From assembly GCA_009781635.1 (NCBI GenBank), contig WQXU01000010.1:42707-106706 (forward strand): a stretch of DNA of 64,000 nucleotides. The letters are read 5' to 3'. This document shows, piece by piece, positions 1-7,969 of this stretch (position 1 is its first letter; each line of letters starts with the position of its first letter). This DNA is from Treponema sp. (GTDB taxonomy: Bacteria; Spirochaetota; Spirochaetia; Treponematales; Breznakiellaceae). The position numbers and the translations under genes were made by a program. The notes under the pieces are model-generated. The model was not told where the DNA came from. It made no database searches and was given only the letters and a program-made list of their open reading frames with translations.

Positions 1-456
1 AATGCTGTAACAGCGGATTGGGATGCAAGCGGTTATAGATTGCCGACAGAAGCGCAGTGGGAATACGCCTGCCGCGCGGGAACCACTACAGCCTTTAACT
101 GGGGCACTAATCAGATAACATCAGATCAAGCTAATTTTTTTGCTAGCGGTGATTTATATAATGGCAGTCCTTTGGGAGTATACCGCGGAGCAACAACAGA
201 GGTTGGAAGATTTACAGCTAATGCCTGGGGCTTATATGACATGCATGGGAATGTAAGGGAGTGGTGCTGGGATTGGTATGGAACATATCCATCTGGTTCT
301 GTGTCTGACCCGGAAGGAGCGGTCTCTGGATCGCTCCGTGTGATACGCGGCGGGAGCTGGAGCCACTACGGGCGGTTCCTTCGTTCTGCGTCTCGGATCT
401 TCGACAACCCATGGGTCAGGTACGTCGACGTCGGCTTCCGGCTGGTTCGCCCCTAG
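1..456 (+). CDS. Formylglycine-generating-enzyme/SUMF1-type (C-type-lectin-fold) domain protein, 5' truncated by window edge; candidate DGR variable protein
   Basis: Open frame from base 1 (NAVTADWDASGYRLPTEAQWEYACRAGT...) with FGE signatures LPTEAQWEYA, GNVREWCWDWYG, RVIRGGSW and VGFRLVRP; stop TAG at 454-456. Confidence 0.9.
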   Translation, partial: NAVTADWDASGYRLPTEAQWEYACRAGTTTAFNWGTNQITSDQANFFASGDLYNGSPLGVYRGATTEVGRFTANAWGLYDMHGNVREWCWDWYGTYPSGSVSDPEGAVSGSLRVIRGGSWSHYGRFLRSASRIFDNPWVRYVDVGFRLVRP

Positions 457-461
457 AGTTT

Positions 462-520
462 CTAAAAAATCAACATCCATGTTGATTTTTTAGATCGAAG
501 TTTTGCCTCGGCAAAACTTC
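462..520. repeat. Two adjacent perfect palindromes: 15-bp arms (462-476/479-493, spacer cc) and 11-bp arms (497-507/510-520, spacer tc)
   Basis: ctaaaaaatcaacat-cc-atgttgattttttag and gaagttttgcc-tc-ggcaaaacttc read directly. Confidence 0.9.
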
Positions 521-774
521 ATTTAGGCATAAATAACATCGGCATCCATGCCGCCCGGCGTAATGACCATACCGGAGGGAGCGCGGTTGGGCATGGAGCG
601 AGTGCGAGCCGCAGGCCACGCCTCGTATTACAAGTAATTTATGTCTCTTACTTCCAAAACTATCAGGTTAGTGCGAGCTCCTGTATGGTTTGTAAATTGA
701 GCCCTGTTATTTTTTGTATAAACTCATATGTCGAGCCTTCTGCCTACGCATCATTATTGGGCGTCTCCGAGCTT

Positions 775-1638
775 TCATGTATTCATACTAGAGCCTGTTG
801 TCTGCATTAAAAGATTTTTCATCTCTTCAACCTCATCTTTTGATAATCTATGTGAAAGCAACTCAAAGACCTCTTCTCTGCCTTTTTCTATGCCATCTTC
901 ACGTCCTTCCTTATATCGAATGGCTCCAAGCCTCTCAACACTTATTTCTTCAAACAACATATTTATTACCTCCGAACTGTGCTTTTTTAGAAAATCCCCT
1001 AGAATGCCTTTTTCTATGCAGTATTTTATCGCAGCTCTCATGGATTCATCAAGCGATAATTCCTTATTATACTCCCATATCATGGATATGAATATGCTGT
1101 AACTGTCCAGCGTCTTGCTTTTTGCCAGTATCTGCGGATTACAGCCGTGGTTAATGTTGTATACATGCACCACTAGCTCCAAGGGCAGGCCGCTGCCGTT
1201 TATCAGTTTTAAACCTTCAATATCCTTAAAGGCAGCGGAAAGTTTTAATTGATTATAATCTGGATACTCCTCCTTGCCGTTGTACAAAACGATAAACTCC
1301 GGTGTGGGAATTTTTACAAGTTTTCTCTGGTATAAATTATCCTGTTCAAGAATTTTCTCGTACACACGCCCAATATACATCAGCAGTCTGACAGGGACGT
1401 TGTTGTTTATGGTAGATTGATGTTCTATTAACACGACAATACGATCATTGATAGTGAAAGAGATATCGTTAATCTGATTCATGTAGATCGCATCGGATAA
1501 GGTGTTAATGTCGATGATTGCATCCGGCGGAATGTCGATCCCTTCGATGGCTGAATAAACCTCTCTTAGAACTTCCGGATTGGAAAACAGAGTTGAAAAC
1601 ACGCTGCTTTTGTGTCTCCTGTTTACATTTGAGTCCAT
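775..1638 (-). CDS. Rpn family recombination-promoting nuclease / PD-(D/E)XK nuclease family transposase-like protein
   Basis: Protein DSNVNRRHKSSVFSTLFSNPEVLREVYSAIEG...IVVLIEHQSTINNNVPVRLLMYIGRVYEK is typical of the family. Confidence 0.8.
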   Translation of the reverse strand: MDSNVNRRHKSSVFSTLFSNPEVLREVYSAIEGIDIPPDAIIDINTLSDAIYMNQINDISFTINDRIVVLIEHQSTINNNVPVRLLMYIGRVYEKILEQDNLYQRKLVKIPTPEFIVLYNGKEEYPDYNQLKLSAAFKDIEGLKLINGSGLPLELVVHVYNINHGCNPQILAKSKTLDSYSIFISMIWEYNKELSLDESMRAAIKYCIEKGILGDFLKKHSSEVINMLFEEISVERLGAIRYKEGREDGIEKGREEVFELLSHRLSKDEVEEMKNLLMQTTGSSMNT

Positions 1639-1960
1639 ATATACCTCACAAGAAAATGATTAAACCTTCATAAAAAGGTTCACATATATATGGCGCGGCC
1701 ATGCGTGGCGCTTTAGTGAAACAGGAAAAAATATTCAATTATTTACCAAATTTTCTAAAATGCAGCAGCCACATTTTCGTAGTTTGGTTTGGCATCATAC
1801 CTGCACCACGTATAACGTAGCTGCACAGTTTTTACGGAACTGCCATAATCACGCTCCGCGCCTGCCAAGCCGCTGTACAGAGAGCGGTTAATTGCAGCAT
1901 TTACCATCAATCCCTTGACATCTATACCTTATCCGTATAACATATAAGCAGGAGTATCAG

Positions 1961-2266
1961 ATGAAAAAAGTAAATCATATACCAAACATAGGTGAGGTGT
2001 TGGCCCTGGAGTTTCTTGAGCCTATGGGTATAAGCCAAAATTCGCTGGCAAAGGCGTTGGGTATACCGCAGAACCGTTTGAGCGAGATAATAAATGGGAA
2101 AAGAGGTATTTCTGCAGATACAGATCTGCGTCTTTGTAAATACTTTGGTTTAACTGATGGCTATTTTACCGGTATGCAAATGGATTTTGAACGTATTGCG
2201 GCAAAACAGGCACTGAAAAAAGAGCTTGATAAAATAAAACCATTAAAAGTGGCTATAGTCATATAA
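1961..2266 (+). CDS. higA: HigA-family addiction module antitoxin (XRE HTH)
   Basis: HTH motif ISQNSLAKALGIPQNRLSEIINGKRGISADTDLRLCKYFG. Confidence 0.85.
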   Translation: MKKVNHIPNIGEVLALEFLEPMGISQNSLAKALGIPQNRLSEIINGKRGISADTDLRLCKYFGLTDGYFTGMQMDFERIAAKQALKKELDKIKPLKVAIVI

Positions 2267-2548
2267 ATGATTCAATCTTTTAAATGCAAGGAAACTGCAA
2301 AGCTTTTTGATACCGGTTTTTCCCGCAAATTTCCCAATAGTATATTAAAGTCTGCAATTATTCGTCTTGCAATGCTTAATCATTCCGGAAAACTGGATGA
2401 TCTTAAAATTCCTCCTTCTAATTGTCTTGAAAAACTATCAGGAGACAGGGAAGGTCAATATTCTATACGTATAAATAACAAGTATCGAATTTGTTTTAAA
2501 TGGGAAGTGAACAATGCGTATGATGTGGAAATTGTTGATTATCATTAA
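2267..2548 (+). CDS. higB: RelE/HigB-family toxin
   Basis: LSGDREGQYSIRINNKYRICFKWEVNNAYDVEIVDYH motif; directly adjacent to the antitoxin (TAA-ATG). Confidence 0.82.
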   Translation: MIQSFKCKETAKLFDTGFSRKFPNSILKSAIIRLAMLNHSGKLDDLKIPPSNCLEKLSGDREGQYSIRINNKYRICFKWEVNNAYDVEIVDYH

Positions 2549-2596
2549 TATTAATTCTGGTGACGCACGGCAGCAGCTGCTATCAAAGCACTTCAA

Positions 2597-3739
2597 TCAG
2601 CCTAAATATTTATGCGCGCTCTTCATGTTTTCTATTATTGTGACGCCGAAAGGACAGCGGGTTTCGCAGCTTCCGCATTCTGTACATTCATCGCCTTTAT
2701 GATCCAGGTTCTGATAATGAGAACGGATCGAAGGCGGGATATTCGCTGTATCCAGTTTTGCAATATCAAGATATTTGTTAACAGCTGCGATATCAATCTG
2801 CGAGGGACAGGGCTGACAGTGGCTGCAATAAAGGCAATTTCCCTGCAGGCCGCCGCGAATGGAGCTTAAGATGCCTGTATAGTCGCGCTCAGCCTCATCA
2901 AGTTCCAGATACTTTACGGTGTCCAGAATTTCTTCCGGTGTTTTGCAGCCGGGCAGAACGCTTACAACAGCAGGTCTTGAAAGAGCGTAGTGTATGCACT
3001 GTGCAACGGTAAGAGCTTTGCTGAAAGGAGTATGTTCAGGTGATATCAGTTTTCCGGCTCCAAGCGCTTTCATAACCGTTATGCCAACTTTTTTTTGCTC
3101 GCAGAGTCTGTACAGTTCCGCGCGTTTCGGTTCTACTGCGGTAAGGCTGTCTGCGTTAAAGCCGTTTTCAAGATGCGGAAAAATGCTTTCGCCTGTGGGG
3201 ATTATATCAAATGCCGGATTGATGCTGAACATCATTATCTCAGGGAGATTTGTGTTGACCGCTTTTATTGCCATAACCGGATTATGCGAACTAAACCCGA
3301 TGTGCAGGATATCACCCTTTTCTTTTAGCTTAAGGGCATAATCTGCGATTCCTGTTTCAAAGACATTTTTATAGTCGTCCTCAGAGTCGATAAAAAATAA
3401 CATTCCAAAATCTATGTATCCGCCGCACAGGCGCAGATGCTCTTCAAAAAAACGCCGGACTGTGGGCATGTCACGGCTTATGTCATATTGCTGTCCGGCA
3501 TTTGACGAGCCGATATGTCCCTGAATCATTATGTCTTTGCGGCGTGAGCCGAATGCCTTTGAAAGATTTTCACGGACTTCTTTTCCGGGCATGAATATAT
3601 CATATATATTGATGCCGTTTGCAATTGCCGCATCTATTGTGCTTTTAACCTGATCATAGGGCTTACAGTCCAGGTGCTCGCAGCCAAGGCCGATAATGCT
3701 TGCTTTTTTTCCGGTATTGCCGATTTCACGATATATCAT
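2597..3739 (-). CDS. Aldo/keto reductase with C-terminal 4Fe-4S-type Cys motifs
   Basis: MIYREIGNTGKKASIIGLGCEHL..., CLYCSHCQPCPSQI and CTECGSCETRCPF; true start probably 3739 or 3757, not the 4084 of the longest ORF. Confidence 0.82.
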   Translation of the reverse strand: MIYREIGNTGKKASIIGLGCEHLDCKPYDQVKSTIDAAIANGINIYDIFMPGKEVRENLSKAFGSRRKDIMIQGHIGSSNAGQQYDISRDMPTVRRFFEEHLRLCGGYIDFGMLFFIDSEDDYKNVFETGIADYALKLKEKGDILHIGFSSHNPVMAIKAVNTNLPEIMMFSINPAFDIIPTGESIFPHLENGFNADSLTAVEPKRAELYRLCEQKKVGITVMKALGAGKLISPEHTPFSKALTVAQCIHYALSRPAVVSVLPGCKTPEEILDTVKYLELDEAERDYTGILSSIRGGLQGNCLYCSHCQPCPSQIDIAAVNKYLDIAKLDTANIPPSIRSHYQNLDHKGDECTECGSCETRCPFGVTIIENMKSAHKYLG

Positions 3740-3781
3740 ATGGTTGCATTCTAACATGAAATTATATTTTGTGAAACAACG

Positions 3782-3916
3782 GCAAGCAAGGGGAGCTGCG
3801 CAGGGCTGCGCTGGCTCCGGGCGGCTGTGGCTGCAATTAACGCACGCTCTGGCGTGACTGGCTACGACTTCACACCGAAGTCGCCAGCGCAGCCCTGCGC
3901 AGCTCCCCTTGCTTGC
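3782..3916. repeat. Long perfect inverted repeat: 33-bp arms (3782-3814 / 3884-3916) with inner 7-bp hairpin (3865-3871/3877-3883)
   Basis: gcaagcaaggggagctgcgcagggctgcgctgg is the exact reverse complement of ccagcgcagccctgcgcagctccccttgcttgc. Confidence 0.95.
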
Positions 3917-3993
3917 AGTGATTACATATTTATATGTTGAAATGCTTGCGGGGGAAGAATAGAGCCCTGTCGGCAGTGGCTGCAATTTATATG

Positions 3994-5481
3994 TTATCTT
4001 GTAAACCTTACGGAGAGGATGTGTCCGCGGGGCAGTAAAACCAGGGCTGAGTTTTTGTCCTCGCAAACATGCACATCTTCCCATTTTGCGTAATTGTTAT
4101 TGCTCGATCTCATCGCTCTTGCCTCATTAATTATAAAATCATCGGGCAGCTGTATTTTTACAGTTCCCATGTCTACGCCGCCGGAGCCGTTGATTGATGT
4201 CGGAGTGAACATTACAAGGCTAATTGTATTGCCGTCCTGCGATACAAAAGCCGTCGCTCTCGCCGTAAGGCCGTCAATGTTATCTAAAAGAGTGTTAAAG
4301 TTTCTTGTGCTGATATTGTCTCCGTTTGCTGCGGTTCCTTCGGCAAAGGCGTAAACGCGGTAAGTTTCATTTGCAAATTTCGCGTAATGCGATATTGCAT
4401 GACCGCGCGGGAGAATCCTTCCCTCCGCAGTACCCCATTGGCCGTCGCCGATAAAACTGTAGAAACGTTTCGCCGCCCACCAGATAAATGCGCTTTCGTC
4501 ATTTAACCTGATACTTAAATCGATATCGTTCATTAACTTCCATACATAGTTCCATTTTGAATCATTCGGGTATCCGGCTGCGTTCCCGCTGTTTATATTA
4601 TGCTCTGTCATCCAGACTTCTTTTGGATCTGTTGGGTGATCAATGGCTCTTCCGTAGCGGTTCAGCCTGTTGCCGTAAGTATGACGGCCGATAAGATCAA
4701 TTGCAGCCCTTGACTGCGGATTATTCAAAGCGGCATCGTTGATGTTCGGATGGTTTGCAGATTCGCCGTTCATCGTCAGAACAAAGGGAATCTCCTTTCC
4801 GCCGCCATATCCCCTAACGCCCTCTGTAAAACGGCCTGTCTGTAAAAAGAAGTCCCTCATTTCATTCTGCGACCACAGGCAGCCGTCATAATCTACTTCA
4901 TAATTCGGTTCGTTTTGTATTGAAACGGCATAAATAGGCGCGCCGTTCTGATACATATCCAATGCGAATGCCTTTAAATAATCAGCATAATCCTGATAAT
5001 GCGCAGGGCGCAGCCTGCCGTTGTTGCGCGTGTTATGCGAATTATTGCTCTTCCATGCGGCTGGCGGAGTCCACGGGCTTGCCAGAACATAGCCGCCGTA
5101 TTTATTTACGATTTTAACATTCTCGTAATAGTCTGGCCTGTCATTGGAAACAAGCTCTTTCATTGTGGTATTGATATCAGTATTCCATGGCATTATCATT
5201 ATGCGCAAAATATTAAGGCCAAGCCCTGTGTCAGGGTTATACATTAATTCAGTATCACGGGCGCTTGTCCGCGGGAAGTTTCTCCATGCAACATCCATTC
5301 CGCCGAAGCCGCGAACATACTGGTATTTGGCGCTTGTATCTACCGTTATGACAACATTTACATCTCCGATTTCACCCAGTTCCGGATTTGAATCTTCCTG
5401 TGAAAAATTCGATATGCAGCCTGTAAAAATAACTGTAATAATAAAAATCGCAAACCCAGAAAATAATTTATTTAAACTCAT
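3994..5481 (-). CDS. GH30-type glycoside hydrolase (endoxylanase/glucanase-like), lipoprotein signal
   Basis: YVRGFGGMDVAWRNFP, LGLNILRIMIMPWN, LASPWTPPAAWKSNNS, VSIQNEPNYEVDY; N-terminal lipobox-like FTGC. Confidence 0.8.
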   Translation of the reverse strand: MSLNKLFSGFAIFIITVIFTGCISNFSQEDSNPELGEIGDVNVVITVDTSAKYQYVRGFGGMDVAWRNFPRTSARDTELMYNPDTGLGLNILRIMIMPWNTDINTTMKELVSNDRPDYYENVKIVNKYGGYVLASPWTPPAAWKSNNSHNTRNNGRLRPAHYQDYADYLKAFALDMYQNGAPIYAVSIQNEPNYEVDYDGCLWSQNEMRDFFLQTGRFTEGVRGYGGGKEIPFVLTMNGESANHPNINDAALNNPQSRAAIDLIGRHTYGNRLNRYGRAIDHPTDPKEVWMTEHNINSGNAAGYPNDSKWNYVWKLMNDIDLSIRLNDESAFIWWAAKRFYSFIGDGQWGTAEGRILPRGHAISHYAKFANETYRVYAFAEGTAANGDNISTRNFNTLLDNIDGLTARATAFVSQDGNTISLVMFTPTSINGSGGVDMGTVKIQLPDDFIINEARAMRSSNNNYAKWEDVHVCEDKNSALVLLPRGHILSVRFTR

Positions 5482-5822
5482 ATTATTGCCGCCTTTTCTA
5501 ATTCTATAAAACCATAAATAATATCTATAACTTCTAATAAAATATCTTCCGGAACATCTTCAATAAATTCATATTTACGGGCTTTAATATCCAATGTCCT
5601 TGCCTGGTCACATAAAATCACACCTGTTGTATTTGTCTTTTCATTTAATTTAATATGAAACGGATGATTTTTATTCACATTTGTTATTGGGCAAACAATA
5701 GCCATTTTTGAAAAATTATTAAAAGTATCATTACTTATTACGAGTGCCGGCCGTCTGCCCTTTTGCTCATACCCTGTCTGTGGATCAAAATCCAGCCATA
5801 CTATATTTCCCTGTCTTACCAT
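5478..5822 (-). CDS. mazF: Type II toxin PemK/MazF
   Basis: VRQGNIVWLDFDPQTGYEQKGRRPALVISNDTFN...VCPITN. Confidence 0.9.
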   Translation of the reverse strand: MVRQGNIVWLDFDPQTGYEQKGRRPALVISNDTFNNFSKMAIVCPITNVNKNHPFHIKLNEKTNTTGVILCDQARTLDIKARKYEFIEDVPEDILLEVIDIIYGFIELEKAAII

Positions 5823-6079
5823 ACTTCATTTCCAACAGGTTTACCCCAGTCAATTTCCTTTTGATTTGCTGCATATTGCTCAAAATTATTCCCATAAAAA
5901 TCTATAAGCCGCTGTTTTGTTGTTTTATGTTTTTTTTCATTAACTTTTCTTATTATAATTCTCTCATTATCTAATGTGACATCTACAGGATCATTCTCAA
6001 AAATTTTAATATTTTGAAGAAAAGCCTTTGGCAATCTTATTCCATGACTGTTTCCCCATTTTACAACAGTTGTTTGCAT
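5816..6079 (-). CDS. mazE: AbrB/MazE-family antitoxin
   Basis: MQTTVVKWGNSHGIRLPKAFLQ; overlaps the toxin start. Confidence 0.9.
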   Translation of the reverse strand: MQTTVVKWGNSHGIRLPKAFLQNIKIFENDPVDVTLDNERIIIRKVNEKKHKTTKQRLIDFYGNNFEQYAANQKEIDWGKPVGNEVW

Positions 6080-6156
6080 AAAATACCCCCATATATCACG
6101 TATATATAAAGTATATCCCTAATAGATAAAATGTCAATAATAATTCGTACTCATAA

Positions 6157-6195
6157 AAAAAGTGCCGAGTACTGCAATACCCGGCACCGCAATTT
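6157..6195. terminator. Putative intrinsic terminator hairpin
   Basis: aaaaaagtgccgagtactgcaatacccggcaccgcaatttt: gtgccg/cggcac stem between mazE and dksA-like gene. Confidence 0.5.
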
Positions 6196-6267
6196 TAATA
6201 TAGTTGTTTAATAATTATGTTTCCAGGTTCCAATGGAGTAGATATTCCTTGTATTGGAAAAGCATTA

Positions 6268-6663
6268 TCAGCGGTTTCGTCTTTCTTCTTCGGATTTACA
6301 TTCGATGCACATAAGGGCATACGGAATCGCTATAAGCCTGTCCTGGGGAATGCGCTTGCCGCATTTTATACAGTGGCCGTATTTACCCTGCTTGATCCTG
6401 GTTAAGGCGGATTCAATTAATTTAAGGCGTTTAAGCTCCTGGGCGCCGATGGCTTCTATCATCTTGCGATCGATATCGTCGGACGCAATATCGGCAAGGT
6501 CTTTTGGCTCAACCCCGTCCATTATCTCTTTAAAATCTTCATTGCTGGTAATCAAATTATCAATAATTTCAGATTTAAGCGTTAGAAGAGCATTTTCCAT
6601 TTTATCGAGGAATTCCTTGTCAATCGGCGGGATTTTCTTTTTCTTTTTACCGGTAGCAGCCAT
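6268..6663 (-). CDS. TraR/DksA C4-type zinc-finger protein
   Basis: CIKCGKRIPQDRLIAIPYALMCIECKSEEE. Confidence 0.88.
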   Translation of the reverse strand: MAATGKKKKKIPPIDKEFLDKMENALLTLKSEIIDNLITSNEDFKEIMDGVEPKDLADIASDDIDRKMIEAIGAQELKRLKLIESALTRIKQGKYGHCIKCGKRIPQDRLIAIPYALMCIECKSEEERRNR

Positions 6664-6768
6664 TGTACCCCCTTTTACAGATACATGGTTAATTCACAAC
6701 ACACGCAAAGGGCTGTTGATTAACGCTGATTACAATAACATGCCTTTTCCAAAGTTGTCAACATAAAT

Positions 6769-7836
6769 TTATTCCATTTTTAAATACGGAATTACAGGCG
6801 CGGTGAGTTCCATTGCCGCCGGAAAGTCACCCGGCTGCAAAAGAATTGTTTCGCCGTCCATCTGGGCCAGAATCGGGTGGCTGCCGGTAAACTCCAAACG
6901 GTGCGCCTTGAAAATAATTACTTCACGGTTGTTAGTATGCTTGCCCTTTGAAACCTGGCTCTTTATTGCAAGTTTCCGGAAAAGCGACATCTGCTTTACA
7001 AAACATACATTGCGATCGTCAGGGAATATTTTTTGCTGGGAGCCGTAAGATCGATAACCTGAAGCGCCCATTGCCATAAGCAGCATTTTTTCCCTGAAGG
7101 AGTGTATCTTGTTATTTTTTTCGTCAAAAGCCTGCACGCTAAAAAAATCTACCTTGTATTTGCGGTCATATGACAGGGCGGCCATATCCAGCCAGAATTT
7201 ATAAGAGTCGCCGGGTGTTTTGCCCTTCATTAAATTTGTCTGATGAGTTACATAGGCATCCAGCCCGAGGGATAAAATATTAAAAGCAAGGAATTGCCCT
7301 TTCCAGTTTGAAGGTCCGTTTTGAGCCGGTATCAATTGAACGGCAGGAGTTAATTCGATACGGACAGGTTTAAGAAGTAAATCCAGGGCATTTGAAAGGC
7401 AGGAATTATCCGCTCCGTCATTGCCTGTTCCCAGGGGGAGCCGCAGTACTGCCATGTTTGAGCGCACATGGGCGGGCGCATTGAAAAGGGCGGCCATGAC
7501 TTCGCTGTGAGTTCCGTCTCCGCCTGCGCTTATTATAAGGTAGAAAGGCACAGGATCCTTCTCGATTCTGTCCACGAAGGCCTTGGTAATTTCCCTGGCG
7601 GAACCCTTGCCTTCTGTAATATTGATGATCATGTTTTTGTGTATTTGCCTGCGCGGATTCAAATCGGCCTTTTCCCGGTATTTGGTTAAAGTGCGTACGT
7701 GCGCCTCCCATTTTGAGGTAATGGAAAACCCGCCGGCAACAGGATTAACGACAGTCATGCAGCGCAGAGGACGTCCCGGAGATACCATGGAATGCTCACA
7801 AATATCATTCAATGTTTGAGCGAAAAAGTAATTCAT
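6769..7836 (-). CDS. Diacylglycerol kinase-family lipid kinase
   Basis: VVNPVAGG and LIISAGGDGTHSEVMAAL motifs. Confidence 0.82.
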   Translation of the reverse strand: MNYFFAQTLNDICEHSMVSPGRPLRCMTVVNPVAGGFSITSKWEAHVRTLTKYREKADLNPRRQIHKNMIINITEGKGSAREITKAFVDRIEKDPVPFYLIISAGGDGTHSEVMAALFNAPAHVRSNMAVLRLPLGTGNDGADNSCLSNALDLLLKPVRIELTPAVQLIPAQNGPSNWKGQFLAFNILSLGLDAYVTHQTNLMKGKTPGDSYKFWLDMAALSYDRKYKVDFFSVQAFDEKNNKIHSFREKMLLMAMGASGYRSYGSQQKIFPDDRNVCFVKQMSLFRKLAIKSQVSKGKHTNNREVIIFKAHRLEFTGSHPILAQMDGETILLQPGDFPAAMELTAPVIPYLKME

Positions 7837-7969
7837 GGGGGAATTATAACATTTATATCCATTAAAATAAAGGTATATGTATTATAAGAAAAACCGTTAA
7901 TTTTGACACGGTTTTTGAATTAGCAGTCACCCCTGACATAAATTAATAAATTTCCTATACTTCCTTATT

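Noticed and set aside
218-480. Antisense ORFs opposite the FGE-fold gene
   Set aside because: Explained by the A-poor 3' region, which depletes antisense stop codons; no recognisable protein.
775-1638. Rpn-like nuclease as DGR or phage component
   Set aside because: It is a common stand-alone family in such genomes; nothing nearby (RT, Avd, phage genes) supports a link.
3740-4084. N-terminal extension of the 495-aa minus-strand ORF
   Set aside because: It runs through the 33-bp inverted repeat and has low-complexity, non-homologous sequence; the real aldo/keto reductase most likely starts at 3739 or 3757.
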